A stretch of DNA of 33,128 nt from an uncultured Bacteroidales bacterium (GTDB taxonomy: Bacteria > Bacteroidota > Bacteroidia > Bacteroidales > Muribaculaceae). The notes beneath the pieces were generated by a model. That model was not told where the DNA came from and searched no databases. It worked only from the letters and a program-made list of their open reading frames with translations. Positions 8,670 through 18,787 of the stretch are shown here, piece after piece. Every line of letters begins with the position of its first letter. The stretch's first letter is position 1. The stretch is taken from NCBI GenBank assembly GCA_947175575.1, contig CAMWNG010000016.1, forward strand, positions 1 through 33,128, written 5' to 3'. The position numbers and the translations under genes were made by a program.

Positions 8670-9458
8670 TTAATACTCTGACGGTTTCACTTTCATAAAT
8701 CCTTCTGTCATGTATCTCAACGCCTTGAAAAACGGTGCATTCCGACGGGGAACATCACGCAAAAGATGCATAAATCCTGACAGCAGTCCATAATGTATAC
8801 GCATCAGTGCGCCTTGAGCGCGCAGAACCGGCGCGGTCGACTCTCGGCTGCCTGTGGTAAACCCGGGATGTTCAGTTATTGTGACAGGGAAAAAACATCC
8901 GTGCAGACCTTTCTTTATCAGCGAACGCAGAAATATATCTTCCTCACCCGAACCGAATACAGGAGCGCCTATACCGAAATCAAGTGGAAACCTGACATCA
9001 ACGGGCAGAGAAACGCGACGCAAGGCCAGTTCGAAAGACGTCAGATAAAAGCCTTTCGGATATGCAAGCTTGAAATCAAAGGGATGTTCAGGATAGGTCT
9101 TGTTATCAGAACCTGAATAGCGGAACGTGGCAAAATCAAGCTGCGGATCATTTTTGAAAACATCAATCACTGACTGTAATCCTTCCGCTGAATAATTGAG
9201 ATCATCGTCGGCTATAAGCAATATGTCTCCGGTGGCATGATCAAGTCCGAAATTGCGGTTGGCGCTCAGGCCTCGTCCCGGATGTTGTTTCACAGTGATG
9301 TCATCGCGCAGCAACGACCGCGGGATGTCGAACGGCGCGGTATCCGGATTCTGCACTGCGACAAGATACGACACTCCTTCAAGCGACGGCAACTTCATCT
9401 GTGCCGTTCGCTCAAGTCCTTTAAGACCATAGGTGGATATGATAACCTGAAGTGTCAT
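8670..9458 (-). CDS. Family 2 glycosyltransferase
   Basis: A 262-residue GT-A enzyme. The start LQVIISTYGLKGLERTAQM is a variant of the GT2 opening. PGRGLSANRNFGLDHATGDILLIADDDLNYS contains the metal-binding DDD cluster near residue 80, and GSGEEDIFLRSLIKKG supplies the E-D motif expected for the catalytic base. Its ATG overlaps the stop of the upstream GT-B gene by 4 bases, a sign of coupled translation. It acts with that gene and the downstream acyltransferase on one surface glycan. Sugar specificity is unknown. Confidence 0.85.
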   Translation of the reverse strand: MTLQVIISTYGLKGLERTAQMKLPSLEGVSYLVAVQNPDTAPFDIPRSLLRDDITVKQHPGRGLSANRNFGLDHATGDILLIADDDLNYSAEGLQSVIDVFKNDPQLDFATFRYSGSDNKTYPEHPFDFKLAYPKGFYLTSFELALRRVSLPVDVRFPLDFGIGAPVFGSGEEDIFLRSLIKKGLHGCFFPVTITEHPGFTTGSRESTAPVLRAQGALMRIHYGLLSGFMHLLRDVPRRNAPFFKALRYMTEGFMKVKPSEY

Positions 9459-10570
9459 GAATTAGCTTCCCAGAATTTAACAGAACGGTCCGCCACTTTA
9501 TCCACCGAGTTATGACGTTCCACAAATTCGCGTCCTTGGGCACCTCTGTTCCGAATGTCCTCAGGATTCTGCACGGCCGAGGTAAGAATCCCGTGAATAC
9601 GTTCTTCATCAGGAACAACATTGATTATCGGCCGCAGTTTTTCCTCGCCTATGAACCGGTAATATTCTTCTTCTCCACCGCTCACCACAGCCTGCCCGGC
9701 TGCCATCGCGAGCAATGCGTTTGTTGCGGGAGTATAGGAATAGAGCTGATCTATCACGACATCAGCAGAACGCATCCGTTTCACATACTCGGCATAAGGA
9801 AGATTTTCCACAATCTCGAGACTTGATCTTTCGGGATTTTCAGCCACCACACGCCGGGCTACCCGTTCAAGCACATCGGTGCCTTTGAACGCTTTGCGGT
9901 GAGAATGTCGCCCAAGAAAGAGATTTACTTTACCGTCAGCCGCGAGAATCCTGTCTATAGGCTTCACCGATTGCAAGTCGACAGGGATTCCTACATACTC
10001 GAGGGGTACTCCGGTTCCAAGCAGTTCAAAAGCTTTATGATATTCATAAAGCGCTGTAGTAATGCCGTTTACACCGGAATATACCTCATCGCACCATCGG
10101 CCTATCTCTCCTTCACGCCAACGGGTGTCGGCACGCAATACCGCATCGTTCGCATGATTAGGATTGCCGGGAGAAAGAAAATATTCATTGTACTGTAGAG
10201 GTGATCTGTCGGAAAGCACCATATCCATGAATGCCTTATCGGTACCGGCAGCGTTCAGAAAAACGGCTCCGTTATGACGTCTGAGCATGCGGAACACCTG
10301 CCGCAGCCGCGCCGGACGCAACGTGGCGAAAGCCGGACTTATGATAGAAACCACATCATAGCCCCGGAAAACTCCTGACCACAACATTTTGGCAAATAAA
10401 AACGCTCCGCCGGCCGGTCCCGGAAGAGACCGTCTCAGCGAGAGCGTGTATTCGGTGTTCATGAAACCGCCACCGTCCGATGCCACAGCCGCATCATGCC
10501 CCATGCGTCTAAGCCCGGTGGCCAGACAGGCATGCAGATTGCTGTAATCGCCCAGCAGCAGAATTTTCAT
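9455..10570 (-). CDS. GT-B fold glycosyltransferase (family 4-like)
   Basis: A 371-residue transferase beginning MKILLLGDYSNLHACLATGL, the N-terminal Rossmann half of a GT-B enzyme. In the C-terminal half LFLGRHSHRKAFKGTDVLERV marks the start of the donor-binding domain. YTPATNALLAMAAGQAVVSGGEEEYY corresponds to the region where family 4 enzymes carry their conserved glutamates, and the chain ends EFVERHNSVDKVADRSVKFW. It lies 12 bases downstream of the unknown 173-residue gene and overlaps the next gene by 4 bases. Retaining mechanism is inferred from the family; donor and acceptor are unknown. Confidence 0.82.
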   Translation of the reverse strand: MKILLLGDYSNLHACLATGLRRMGHDAAVASDGGGFMNTEYTLSLRRSLPGPAGGAFLFAKMLWSGVFRGYDVVSIISPAFATLRPARLRQVFRMLRRHNGAVFLNAAGTDKAFMDMVLSDRSPLQYNEYFLSPGNPNHANDAVLRADTRWREGEIGRWCDEVYSGVNGITTALYEYHKAFELLGTGVPLEYVGIPVDLQSVKPIDRILAADGKVNLFLGRHSHRKAFKGTDVLERVARRVVAENPERSSLEIVENLPYAEYVKRMRSADVVIDQLYSYTPATNALLAMAAGQAVVSGGEEEYYRFIGEEKLRPIINVVPDEERIHGILTSAVQNPEDIRNRGAQGREFVERHNSVDKVADRSVKFWEANS

Positions 10571-10582
10571 GATAGGATTATG

Positions 10583-11104
10583 TCACATTGTGAGTCTGCG
10601 AAGATTTTCCATTACCTCCGCGGCCGACATCCGGCGGTGGGAACGAATAGCCGCAGCGAAATCACTGGCTGCAGCTGAAACTCTCGGATGCTGGAACAGA
10701 CGCCTGTAATATTCGTACCGGTCGTTATAAAGCGCATCTACTTCGTCGGCTTCGAGAGCGCACCAGCGTTCACCCTCCTCAACCATAAATGTATGTATCG
10801 CGTCGAGCATCTCTTGCTCGATGCGCAGGGTCGAGGCATAATGACGGCATAGTATGTTTCCGAGAAGGAGATTGCCTCCAACCTGATATTGTCTGAGTAT
10901 GTCGCGCCACGCAAGTTTGGCGGACATTCGCGGGCTGGTGGCGAAAAAGAACTCTCCGGCCATCTCGAAAGATTCCTCACCCGGCTCCATCGATACGGAA
11001 GCAAGCATATCCTCGCTGTCGCATGTCAGCAGAGCGATGGCCATTCCGGCAAGTCCGTAACTCTTGTCGTTGTCGTCTGTATATTTAAAATATTCTTTCA
11101 TCAA
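10583..11104 (-). CDS. Uncharacterised 173-residue protein heading a glycan operon
   Basis: I do not recognise this protein. It is soluble, acidic, without signal peptide or membrane segment, and mainly predicted helical (YRRLFQHPRVSAAASDFAAA, SAAEVMENLRRLTM). It starts MMKEYFKYTDDNDKSYGLAG; a second methionine immediately follows the first and either could be used. It is the first gene of the operon with a GT-B transferase, a GT2 transferase and an acyltransferase, 12 bases upstream of the GT-B gene. That gene order suggests a role accessory to glycan synthesis, but it may simply share the promoter. A TAATTTTG -7-like element lies within the repeat just upstream, without a clear -33 partner. 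Confidence 0.65.
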   Translation of the reverse strand: MMKEYFKYTDDNDKSYGLAGMAIALLTCDSEDMLASVSMEPGEESFEMAGEFFFATSPRMSAKLAWRDILRQYQVGGNLLLGNILCRHYASTLRIEQEMLDAIHTFMVEEGERWCALEADEVDALYNDRYEYYRRLFQHPRVSAAASDFAAAIRSHRRMSAAEVMENLRRLTM

Positions 11105-11126
11105 TTTCAGAGTATGGTCTCCGGAT

Positions 11127-11321
11127 TAAGTAACTCTTCAAAATTAGTTTATATTATGGCTTTTTTTGTAACCCTTCGGGCTGATATGCCTTTGATTGTC
11201 TTGATGGAGCCTTTCTCCCTTTCGTTCAGTCGTGTAGCTCGCTACACTCCTTCTCTCAACGAAGAAATTCCCGCATCAATCCTACTCAAATTCATATCAG
11301 CTAATTTTTAAGAGTTACTTA
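11127..11321. mobile_element. 195-bp palindromic MITE-like element with 21-bp terminal inverted repeats
   Basis: The ends 11127-11147 and 11301-11321 are inverted copies with 20 of 21 bases matching by hand alignment (both begin TAAGTAACTCTT when read inward). Inside is a long imperfect palindrome: CTGATATG at 11181 is matched by the inverted CATATCAG ending at 11300, and the centre holds GTGTAGC-TC-GCTACAC at about 11231-11246. There is no credible reading frame. This architecture fits a non-autonomous transposable repeat or REP-like element. No target-site duplication is obvious. It separates the porZ 3' end from the glycan operon. Confidence 0.6.
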
Positions 11322-11328
11322 TGTGGAT

Positions 11329-13824
11329 TTACTTGATAACAACTATCTTGGTGACAGCTTTGTCTGACATCTGGTCGCTGCCTGTAGAGGCGAACACCAG
11401 ATATACGCCCGAATGAACACGGTTTCCGCCGGCGTCGCGACCGTCCCAAACTATCATACCGCCTTCACTTGTGGCCTGATATACAGCATGACCTTGTGTA
11501 TCCGTGATTTTCACGAGAGTATTATCCATAAGGCCGGTAATGGTTATCCAACCCTCGTAATCGGGACGTACAGGATTAGGATAAGCATACACATCGCTGA
11601 GATCCTCGGCTGTAGGTGCAGCGTCCGAACTGTAGACATATTGTCCGTAGGGGGTGGCTATGAACACGTCATTGCCTTCGGGATTGCAGGCTACGGCATG
11701 TACAAGGTTTGACATCAGGGGAGAATTGTCAGTAGTGAAATGTTTCAGTATTTCGGTACCGTCCGGATTCACCTGATACAGACCCGAGTTGGATGTAGCA
11801 ATCCATTTATTGTTGTTCACATCCACGGCTATACCGAAAATGGTTTCGGAAGCGAGCAGATGATCCGCATAGTTTGTACCGTCGTTACGGGCAACTTTCG
11901 GTCTTACCACGAGCAAATCTTTTGACGAGCCCTGTCCGAGCTGCTCAGTATCTTTTATAATATATATACCGCTTGAGCTTCCGAGCCATATATGATTGTT
12001 CTTATCAGCCACGGCCGCTGTCTTGTATGTGGGGAAAGAAACCTGATTGTCCTGATCGCGCCAACCTGTGTACTGACACACTATATCGTCCTTCACATCG
12101 GAGGTTCCGCGTGTATCGTAACCGTACACCACACCGCCGTAATCGCCATCAAGATAGATCGCCTTTCCGGAAGGAAGTATGGTGAAGCGAGAGTCAAGAC
12201 TCCCGATGAAATTGTTAGGCATACCGGACGATACATACCAGTCATCGTATGTTATCTTCGCATTCAGATCAGCGCGCAGACGGTCGAGAGCGGCTTTCTT
12301 GAGCACATGAAGTGTGCCGGGAGCGGCTCCGGGAAGATGATTGGCGGCATCATAGTAATTTTTCTCGGCTAACCACAGATTACCTGAATTATCGAAAGTC
12401 AACCAGTTGCCGTATGCGCGCCATACGGATGTTTCTATTGGAGAATTGCTGCTGTCGAAGCGAAATTTTATTTCACCATCCTTGATGCCGAGAATACCAT
12501 CCCATGTTGTCATGACATATATGAGACCATCTACAACCGGATCAGCCAGAATAGCGGAAGCACCGCTGTAAAGCAGCTTGCTTCCGTATTGTTCAGCTGC
12601 TGATTTGGCTTCATTGGAAAGCTGGCCGGAAAGTTCAACTTCAGGATAGTATTTGATTATATCACCTGTCTGCCAGTCGTATGCCTCGAGCATAACAGGG
12701 GTTCCGAATATGTTTTGGGCACCGGGAATGAATCCGCTCATTGTCTCCGGATGATAATACAACCGACCGGGAGTGCTCGCAGTGTGGGTGGTGGTGAGCT
12801 GTATGGTACCCTGAGGTTTGTATCGTTCCGATATTACAGAAGGGGTAGACCCCGAAAGATCGAAACAGCCGAGTCCTTCATAATTGCTCTGCCACACTTT
12901 CTTAGAACCCTGCCAACCGGAAGCCAACCCACCCTGAAGATTAGCGGGGAGAGAAACTGTTGATTCAAGCGAACAGTCCTTTCCTATAAAGTAAATCTTG
13001 TCTGATGTAACGGAAGCCCAACCGGTCGATGTCGGAATCAGAGTTTTAGTATCGGGCACAGAGGCTCTGTTTTCAAAAGATGACGCATAGGAACCGTCTG
13101 CATTCTTTATCATCTTGACCTTAAAGATTTTTCCGCCTTGCAGATTCAAGAATGAGTTGTCGTCCAGAGTCTCCCAGTCGTCGATACCTATGCTCTGCAC
13201 AGGTTTGAACGAGTCAAGACTGTTATGACGCGCGTTTATATCCGAAACACACAAAAAGCCTGTTTCAGGATTTCTGATGAGCAACAGATTGCCTACAGGA
13301 AGTACTCGTGTGATAGATTTGTTATAAACTCCGCTTTCAACAACCACATGTTTCTGGTCGTCATATACCACAAGACCGAAATCCGTGCCAATATATATAC
13401 GGTTGTTCTTACCGAACTTTACAGTATTGATCGTTTTTGCCGTATTGAGCGATGAATCTTTAATTTCGGGAAGATTGACCACACGGCCCGAGTCATATAT
13501 GAGATCGATGTTGCCGTTAGTATAAGTTACAAGAAGATATTTTCCGTCGGGATTATAGTAAAAATCGCGTACATTCGCATCAGACAACAATCCTCCGGGA
13601 GTAAAATATACGGTTTCGTTGGCTTCCTTGTCATAACAGTAAAGAAACTGTTTTCCGTAAGAGGGGGTCGATGTGGTGTAATACACCCTTTCAGGCGTAT
13701 CAATAACTTTGGTTATATCTGTACCGGTAGTGGGGAGGATTTTCCACGTGCCGGGCGCGCTCTGCGCGGAAGATACTAAACCCGCCACAGCAAGAACACT
13801 AAGGAGAAAGAATTTTTTTATCAT
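11329..13824 (-). CDS. porZ: PorZ-like type IX secretion protein (beta-propeller plus C-terminal sorting-type domain)
   Basis: Secreted 831-residue protein. Residues 1-20 are a signal peptide (MIKKFFLLSVLAVAGLVSSA). The body is repeated propeller blades: YNPDGKYLLVTYTNGNIDLI near residue 94, GKNNRIYIGTDFGLVVYD, NKNHIWLGSSSGIYIIKD and VNNNKWIATSNSGLYQVNPD. The last 85 residues are a beta-sandwich of the type IX sorting-domain kind: YPNPVRPDYEGWITITG, KITDTQGHAVY, SGVYLV and a KIVVIK end. The YTNGNIDLI blade and the two-propeller-plus-C-terminal-domain plan match PorZ, which sits at the cell surface with the PorU sortase that attaches cargo to A-LPS. Alternative: another regulator-propeller surface protein. 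No other secretion genes lie in the window. Probably the last gene of nadA-leuS-rdgB-porZ. Confidence 0.72.
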   Translation of the reverse strand: MIKKFFLLSVLAVAGLVSSAQSAPGTWKILPTTGTDITKVIDTPERVYYTTSTPSYGKQFLYCYDKEANETVYFTPGGLLSDANVRDFYYNPDGKYLLVTYTNGNIDLIYDSGRVVNLPEIKDSSLNTAKTINTVKFGKNNRIYIGTDFGLVVYDDQKHVVVESGVYNKSITRVLPVGNLLLIRNPETGFLCVSDINARHNSLDSFKPVQSIGIDDWETLDDNSFLNLQGGKIFKVKMIKNADGSYASSFENRASVPDTKTLIPTSTGWASVTSDKIYFIGKDCSLESTVSLPANLQGGLASGWQGSKKVWQSNYEGLGCFDLSGSTPSVISERYKPQGTIQLTTTHTASTPGRLYYHPETMSGFIPGAQNIFGTPVMLEAYDWQTGDIIKYYPEVELSGQLSNEAKSAAEQYGSKLLYSGASAILADPVVDGLIYVMTTWDGILGIKDGEIKFRFDSSNSPIETSVWRAYGNWLTFDNSGNLWLAEKNYYDAANHLPGAAPGTLHVLKKAALDRLRADLNAKITYDDWYVSSGMPNNFIGSLDSRFTILPSGKAIYLDGDYGGVVYGYDTRGTSDVKDDIVCQYTGWRDQDNQVSFPTYKTAAVADKNNHIWLGSSSGIYIIKDTEQLGQGSSKDLLVVRPKVARNDGTNYADHLLASETIFGIAVDVNNNKWIATSNSGLYQVNPDGTEILKHFTTDNSPLMSNLVHAVACNPEGNDVFIATPYGQYVYSSDAAPTAEDLSDVYAYPNPVRPDYEGWITITGLMDNTLVKITDTQGHAVYQATSEGGMIVWDGRDAGGNRVHSGVYLVFASTGSDQMSDKAVTKIVVIK

Positions 13825-13866
13825 CGTAGGCTTTAATGAGCTTGGTTGTACAGAATAACTATAAAA

Positions 13867-14457
13867 TCAGTGCTGACACTGTTTCTGCAGGTATTCAACG
13901 AGCAGGCGAGTGGCACGTCCCCGATGGCTGAGGGCATTTTTTTCTTCTGCCGTAGCCTCGGCGAAAGTTTTCACTTCGCCTTCGGGTAAAAAAACAGGAT
14001 CATAGCCGAATCCATCATTTCCGCGCGGAGCTTCCATTATTTCGCCATTCACTATCCCTTCAAACAACACAGGTTCTGAATTTCCCTGTATGAGGGCTAT
14101 GACTGTACGGAAGCGTGCCTTGCGGTTGTCCACACCTTTCATTTTCTCAAGCAGCAGAGCCATATTGGCCTGCGAGTCATGACCTTCACCAGGCGCGAAA
14201 CGTGCCGAATGCACTCCGGGAGCACCGTCAAGAGCCTCAACTTCAAGACCGGTATCATCAGCAAAGCAGTCGTAACCGTAACGGTCTTTTATCCAACGGG
14301 CTTTCTGAATAGCATTATCCTCAAGAGTGGTACCGTCTTCGGGAATATCGTCATGACAGCCGATATCAGCCAACGACAGAATTTTCATCCTGCCGTCGAC
14401 TATCCGGCGTATTTCTGAAAGTTTATGGGCGTTATTGGTGGCGAATACTATGTCCAT
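13867..14457 (-). CDS. rdgB: dITP/XTP pyrophosphatase (HAM1 family)
   Basis: Removes deaminated purine nucleoside triphosphates (dITP, XTP) by hydrolysing them to monophosphate and pyrophosphate, protecting DNA and RNA. It has all the family marks: IVFATNNAHKLSEI at the N-terminus, CFADDTGLEVEALDGAPGVHSARF with the metal-binding acids near residue 68, GNDGFGYDPVF, and the closing ALSHRGRAT substrate motif. Length 196 aa is standard. It is 42 bases downstream of leuS and 42 bases upstream of porZ, on the same strand, so probably in one transcription unit. Confidence 0.96.
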   Translation of the reverse strand: MDIVFATNNAHKLSEIRRIVDGRMKILSLADIGCHDDIPEDGTTLEDNAIQKARWIKDRYGYDCFADDTGLEVEALDGAPGVHSARFAPGEGHDSQANMALLLEKMKGVDNRKARFRTVIALIQGNSEPVLFEGIVNGEIMEAPRGNDGFGYDPVFLPEGEVKTFAEATAEEKNALSHRGRATRLLVEYLQKQCQH

Positions 14458-14499
14458 GTTTATTTAATAACGTAAACGGACCTTATTTATTGTACTGTA

Positions 14500-17277
14500 T
14501 CACCCAACCACAATATTCACAATCTTTCCGGGCACGACTATCACTTTTCGTACCGTTTTGCCCTCGAGCCATTTCGCGGCAGATTCATGACCAAGTGCCA
14601 ATGCTTCCACTTCGGCAGCGGGCATGTCGGCTGCAACATCAATGTTGAATCGTGCTTTGCCGTTGAAAGACACTGCATAGCGTGCCGTGCTTTCACGCAG
14701 ATAATCCTCGTTATGTTCAGGCCAGCGTGCGTCGCACACAGTGGTGTCATGTCCCAGAGCTGAATGCCAGAGTTCTTCTGCCACATGCGGAGCAAAAGGC
14801 GCCAGCACTATCACAAGAGGTTCAAGTATCGCACGGCTGTGACAGTTCTGTTTGCTGAGTTCGTTCACACATATCATGAATGCCGCTACGGAAGTGTTGT
14901 ATGAGAAATTCTCGATATCGGCAGTCACTTTCTTGATGAGTGTATGGAGAGTCTTGAGATTTTCAGCTGTCGGAGCATCATCGTTCACCAGACATTCATC
15001 ACCCTTGTAATAAAGGTTCCACAGTTTTTTGATGAAACGGTTCACACCGTCGATGCCGTTGGTATCCCAGGGCTTTGACTGTTCAAGCGGGCCGAGGAAC
15101 ATTTCATACAGACGCAGAGTATCCGCACCGTAACGGTCCACTATATCATCGGGATTGACTACATTGAATTTTGATTTCGACATTTTCTCCACCATGCTTC
15201 CGCAGATGTATTTACCATCTTTCTCGGTGATGAACTCAGCGTCAGCAAATTCGGGACGCCAGCGACGGAATGCCTCCGTGTCCAGCACATCATTATGCAC
15301 CATGGAGATGTCCACACGGATAGGTGTCACTTCATAATCATCCTTGAGGCCGTAAGACACAAATTTGTTAGTTCCCTGAATACGGTACACAAACGATGTG
15401 CGTCCCTGAATCATACCCTGATTGATGAGTTTTCGGAACGGCTCATCTTCACATACCTTACCGAGATCGTAAAGGAATTTGTTCCAGAAGCGTGAATAGA
15501 TAAGGTGACCGGTGGCATGTTCCGTACCTCCTATATAGAGGTCTACCTGACGCCAGTAACCGTTCGCCTCCGGACTTACAAGTTCGTTGTGGTTGCGCGG
15601 ATCCATATAACGCAGATAGTAGGCCGACGAACCGGCGAAACCGGGCATAGTGTTCAGTTCCAGCGGATACCCTTCGGGAGTTTTCCAGTTTTTGGCGCGA
15701 CCCAGCGGCGGTTCACCTGCCGCGGTGGGCTTGTATTCCGAAATTTCCGGCAACAGCAACGGAAGCTGATCTTCCGGCAGCATACAGGGTATTCCATCCT
15801 TATAATATACGGGGAAAGGCTCGCCCCAATAGCGCTGACGGCTGAAGATGGCATCGCGCAGGCGATAGTTCACCTTTACACGTCCTATTCCTTTGGCTGC
15901 TATAAATTCCTTAGCTTTTGCAATGGCTTCCTTGACTTCGAGACCGTTGAGATCAAGTTCGTCCGAAGCCGAATTTATCATTTTTCCTTCTTTGGCTTCG
16001 AAACTTTGTTCGGACACATCGGCACCTTCAATCAGCGGAATCACTGGAAGATCGAAAGCACGGGCGAATGCATAGTCACGTGCATCATGAGCCGGAACCG
16101 CCATGATGGCACCGGTACCATAGCCTGCCAGCACATAATCGCTCACATAAATGGGTATTTCACGACCTGTGAGCGGATTTACCGCATATGATCCTGTGAA
16201 TACACCTGTCATCTTCTTATCGATCATGCGTTCGCGCTCCGTCTTGTGTTTGACAGCGGCAAGATATTCATCCACAGCCTTGCGTTGTTCAGGAGTGGTG
16301 ACCGCATCGACATATTCGCTCTCAGGTGCAAGCACCATGAATGTCACTCCGAAAACTGTGTCGGCGCGAGTCGTGAAAATTTCAAGTTCGAGATCATCAC
16401 GGCCTGCTACCTTGAAGCGCATTTCGGCGCCCTCGCTGCGTCCTATCCAGTTGCGCTGGGTTTCTTTCAGTGAATCGCTCCAGTCGATGGTATCGAGGCC
16501 ACGAAGCAGACGCTCGGCATAAGCGCTCACCCGCAGACACCACTGATACATCAGTTTCTGTTCTACCGGATAGCCACCGCGTACGCTCAGACCCTCGCTC
16601 ACCTCATCGTTGGCAAGCACGGTGCCAAGTTCGGGACACCAGTTCACCATGGTGTTGCCAAGATAGGCTATGCGGAAATTCATAAGCGCGTCGCTCTTCT
16701 GCTTTTCATCCATGGCTTTCCATTCCTCGGCAGTGAAGCTCACCTCGTCGCCTGCTGCATTTATGCCTTCCGTGCCGTATTTTTCGAAGTGTTCAACAAG
16801 GCCGGTTATGGGCATCGCCTTCTGCAGCTTGGTGTCATAATAATGATTGAACATCTGTTGGAAAGCCCACTGCGTCCAGTGATAATATTCAGGATCACAT
16901 GTGCGTATCTCGCGATCCCAGTCGTAGCAGAAACCTATCTTGTCGAGCTGAGAGCGATAGCGGGTTATATTATCGGTAGTGGTCTTTTCAGGATGCTGAC
17001 CCGTCTGTATGGCATACTGTTCGGCCGGCAGACCGTAAGCGTCGTACCCCATAGGATGCAACACATTGAATCCCTGAAGACGTTTGTAGCGTGAATATAT
17101 GTCGGAAGCTATGTAACCCAGCGGATGTCCTACATGCAGACCAGCGCCCGAAGGATACGGAAACATGTCGAGCACATAGAATTTGGGACGTGCAGGATCA
17201 ATTTCGGCTTTATATGTCTTGTCTTCTTTCCAGCACTGCTGCCAACGCTGTTCGATGTCGCGATGATTGTATTCCAT
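14500..17277 (-). CDS. leuS: Leucyl-tRNA synthetase
   Basis: Charges tRNA-Leu with leucine in the cytosol; class I synthetase. The HIGH-type signature is HVGH at residues 48-51 ([17 protein letters not shown]). The CP1 editing domain is recognisable by [17 protein letters not shown] near residue 307. The KMSKS loop is intact ([18 protein letters not shown], near residue 700), followed by the anticodon-binding helices and a C-terminal domain ending [15 protein letters not shown]. Length 925 aa suits Bacteroidetes LeuS. It follows nadA by 38 bases. I see no T-box leader in that gap, as expected outside Gram-positives. Confidence 0.97.
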   Translation of the reverse strand: MEYNHRDIEQRWQQCWKEDKTYKAEIDPARPKFYVLDMFPYPSGAGLHVGHPLGYIASDIYSRYKRLQGFNVLHPMGYDAYGLPAEQYAIQTGQHPEKTTTDNITRYRSQLDKIGFCYDWDREIRTCDPEYYHWTQWAFQQMFNHYYDTKLQKAMPITGLVEHFEKYGTEGINAAGDEVSFTAEEWKAMDEKQKSDALMNFRIAYLGNTMVNWCPELGTVLANDEVSEGLSVRGGYPVEQKLMYQWCLRVSAYAERLLRGLDTIDWSDSLKETQRNWIGRSEGAEMRFKVAGRDDLELEIFTTRADTVFGVTFMVLAPESEYVDAVTTPEQRKAVDEYLAAVKHKTERERMIDKKMTGVFTGSYAVNPLTGREIPIYVSDYVLAGYGTGAIMAVPAHDARDYAFARAFDLPVIPLIEGADVSEQSFEAKEGKMINSASDELDLNGLEVKEAIAKAKEFIAAKGIGRVKVNYRLRDAIFSRQRYWGEPFPVYYKDGIPCMLPEDQLPLLLPEISEYKPTAAGEPPLGRAKNWKTPEGYPLELNTMPGFAGSSAYYLRYMDPRNHNELVSPEANGYWRQVDLYIGGTEHATGHLIYSRFWNKFLYDLGKVCEDEPFRKLINQGMIQGRTSFVYRIQGTNKFVSYGLKDDYEVTPIRVDISMVHNDVLDTEAFRRWRPEFADAEFITEKDGKYICGSMVEKMSKSKFNVVNPDDIVDRYGADTLRLYEMFLGPLEQSKPWDTNGIDGVNRFIKKLWNLYYKGDECLVNDDAPTAENLKTLHTLIKKVTADIENFSYNTSVAAFMICVNELSKQNCHSRAILEPLVIVLAPFAPHVAEELWHSALGHDTTVCDARWPEHNEDYLRESTARYAVSFNGKARFNIDVAADMPAAEVEALALGHESAAKWLEGKTVRKVIVVPGKIVNIVVG

Positions 17278-17315
17278 CTTTATATTTAGTTGTATTATTG
17301 ATCTGATTATTACGT

Positions 17316-18269
17316 TCAGCTCATTTCGAGCATTCTTTCGATAGGACGACGCGCCGCTTCGGCGAGTTCAGGATCTACCGTGATTTCGGGTGTTTCGTCG
17401 CGCAGACACGCATACAATTTTTCGAGGGTGTTGAGCTTCATGTATCCGCAGTCGTTACATCCGCATGTTGTGGCGTCGTCCGGCGGAGCGGGAATGAAGG
17501 TCTTTCCGGGACAATCCTTGCGCATCTGATGGAGAATGCCGCTCTCCGTAGCCACTATAAATTCTGATGCTTCGCTTTCGCGCGCAAAATCAAGCAGTGC
17601 GGCAGTCGACCCTACTTTGTCGGCAAGGAGAACTACCGCGCGTTTACATTCGGGATGTACCAGAATCTTTGCTTCAGGGTGAGTTTTTTTGAGTTCCAGA
17701 ATTTTTTCTACTGAAAATTTTTCATGCACGTGACAGGCTCCGTCCCATAACACCATATTTCTTCCGGTAACGGAATTTATATAGTTTCCGAGATTACGGT
17801 CCGGTCCGAAGATAATTTTGGAGTCCTCCGGCATGGCATCAATTATCCGGCGGGCGTTGCCTGAAGTGACCAGGATGTCAGTAAGAGCCTTGACTCCGAC
17901 AGAAGTGTTCACATATGAAACTACAGTATGCCCCGGATGCTCCTTGATGAATTCCGCGAAGCTGTCGGCCGGACAGCTGTCCGCGAGCGAGCAACCCGCA
18001 TCGGCATCCGGCACGAGCACCTTTTTATCCGGACACAGCAGTTTGGCTGTCTCACCCATGAAATGTACACCGCAGAGCACTACGATCCGTGCATCGTCAA
18101 GTGTGGCTGCATAGCGGGCCAGAGCGAGGGAATCGCCTATATGGTCGGCTATATCCTGTATAGGACCCTGCTGATAATAATGAGCGAGAATTACGGCTTT
18201 CTTCTCTTTTTTCAGACGCAGGATTTCCTGTTTGAGCTGATCGGTCGACATGGAGTTTTCAACACCCAT
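17316..18269 (-). CDS. nadA: Quinolinate synthase A
   Basis: Condenses iminoaspartate with dihydroxyacetone phosphate to quinolinate, the precursor of NAD; needs a [4Fe-4S] cluster. Family marks: [21 protein letters not shown] near the N-terminus, [16 protein letters not shown] with the first cluster cysteine, [12 protein letters not shown] with the second, and [14 protein letters not shown] with the third. The frame extends to 18329, but the ATG at 18269 ([13 protein letters not shown]) has a purine-rich leader (AAAGAAAAAGAAG) and gives 317 aa, normal for NadA; ATG 18251 is the alternative. No nadB is present here. It has an unusually long upstream non-coding region of over 500 bases. Confidence 0.95.
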   Translation of the reverse strand: MGVENSMSTDQLKQEILRLKKEKKAVILAHYYQQGPIQDIADHIGDSLALARYAATLDDARIVVLCGVHFMGETAKLLCPDKKVLVPDADAGCSLADSCPADSFAEFIKEHPGHTVVSYVNTSVGVKALTDILVTSGNARRIIDAMPEDSKIIFGPDRNLGNYINSVTGRNMVLWDGACHVHEKFSVEKILELKKTHPEAKILVHPECKRAVVLLADKVGSTAALLDFARESEASEFIVATESGILHQMRKDCPGKTFIPAPPDDATTCGCNDCGYMKLNTLEKLYACLRDETPEITVDPELAEAARRPIERMLEMS

Positions 18270-18682
18270 CTTCTTTTTCTTTAGTGTTTTTGGAAAAAAA
18301 TTTTTTAACCAAAAAATATCAAATAACAATAATGGGGTGTAGAAAAGTTCAAAACTCGGAACCTATAAATTTGCTTTTTAGGGTTATCAAACTTTTACAT
18401 GTCTTTATAGACAGTCTGTCTACATCCGTAAATGTTGAATGACAGTGAGTTCTAAACCTTATCAACACCCTGTTTATAAAGTGCAAAGTTAATAAATTTA
18501 TTGCAAACATAAGCCCAAAACATGTACAAAAACATCATCACAACCACGTTACGGTGGTTTACAACCTGTGTCTTCACCTATGTGTTCAGATGTGCGGTTT
18601 GCTCTTTATACACTTTCTCTACATGGTTTTCCACATACTTATGAACATACTCGCGAATGTGTGAACCGGGGCTTAAAACCGG

Positions 18683-18711
18683 CGAGACGACTACCTCACG
18701 GTGCCGTCTCG
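18683..18711. other. Hairpin in the gene-free region
   Basis: CGAGACG (18683-18689) pairs with CGTCTCG (18705-18711), a 7-bp stem with a 15-base loop. It is G/C-rich within A/T-rich surroundings. No T-run follows on either strand, so a simple terminator is unlikely. Confidence 0.4.
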
Positions 18712-18758
18712 TCAGTTAAACCAATCATTATCACATTTCTTACATATACATAACACTT

Positions 18759-18787
18759 CGTCCCTGCGGATGGTTCACGCAGGGACG
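18759..18787. terminator. Perfect 10-bp hairpin after the kinase gene, possible terminator
   Basis: CGTCCCTGCG (18759-18768) and CGCAGGGACG (18778-18787) form a perfect 10-bp stem with a 9-base loop, about 25 bases past the stop of the LPS-kinase gene. The minus strand has no strong T-run after it; the plus strand has an interrupted one (ATTTTTCAAAAATTTT). Placement fits transcription termination or mRNA 3' protection. Confidence 0.45.

Noticed and set aside
10889-11311. 140-residue plus-strand frame over the palindromic element
   Set aside because: Half is antisense to the 173-residue gene and half is the repeat; no domain or start signal.
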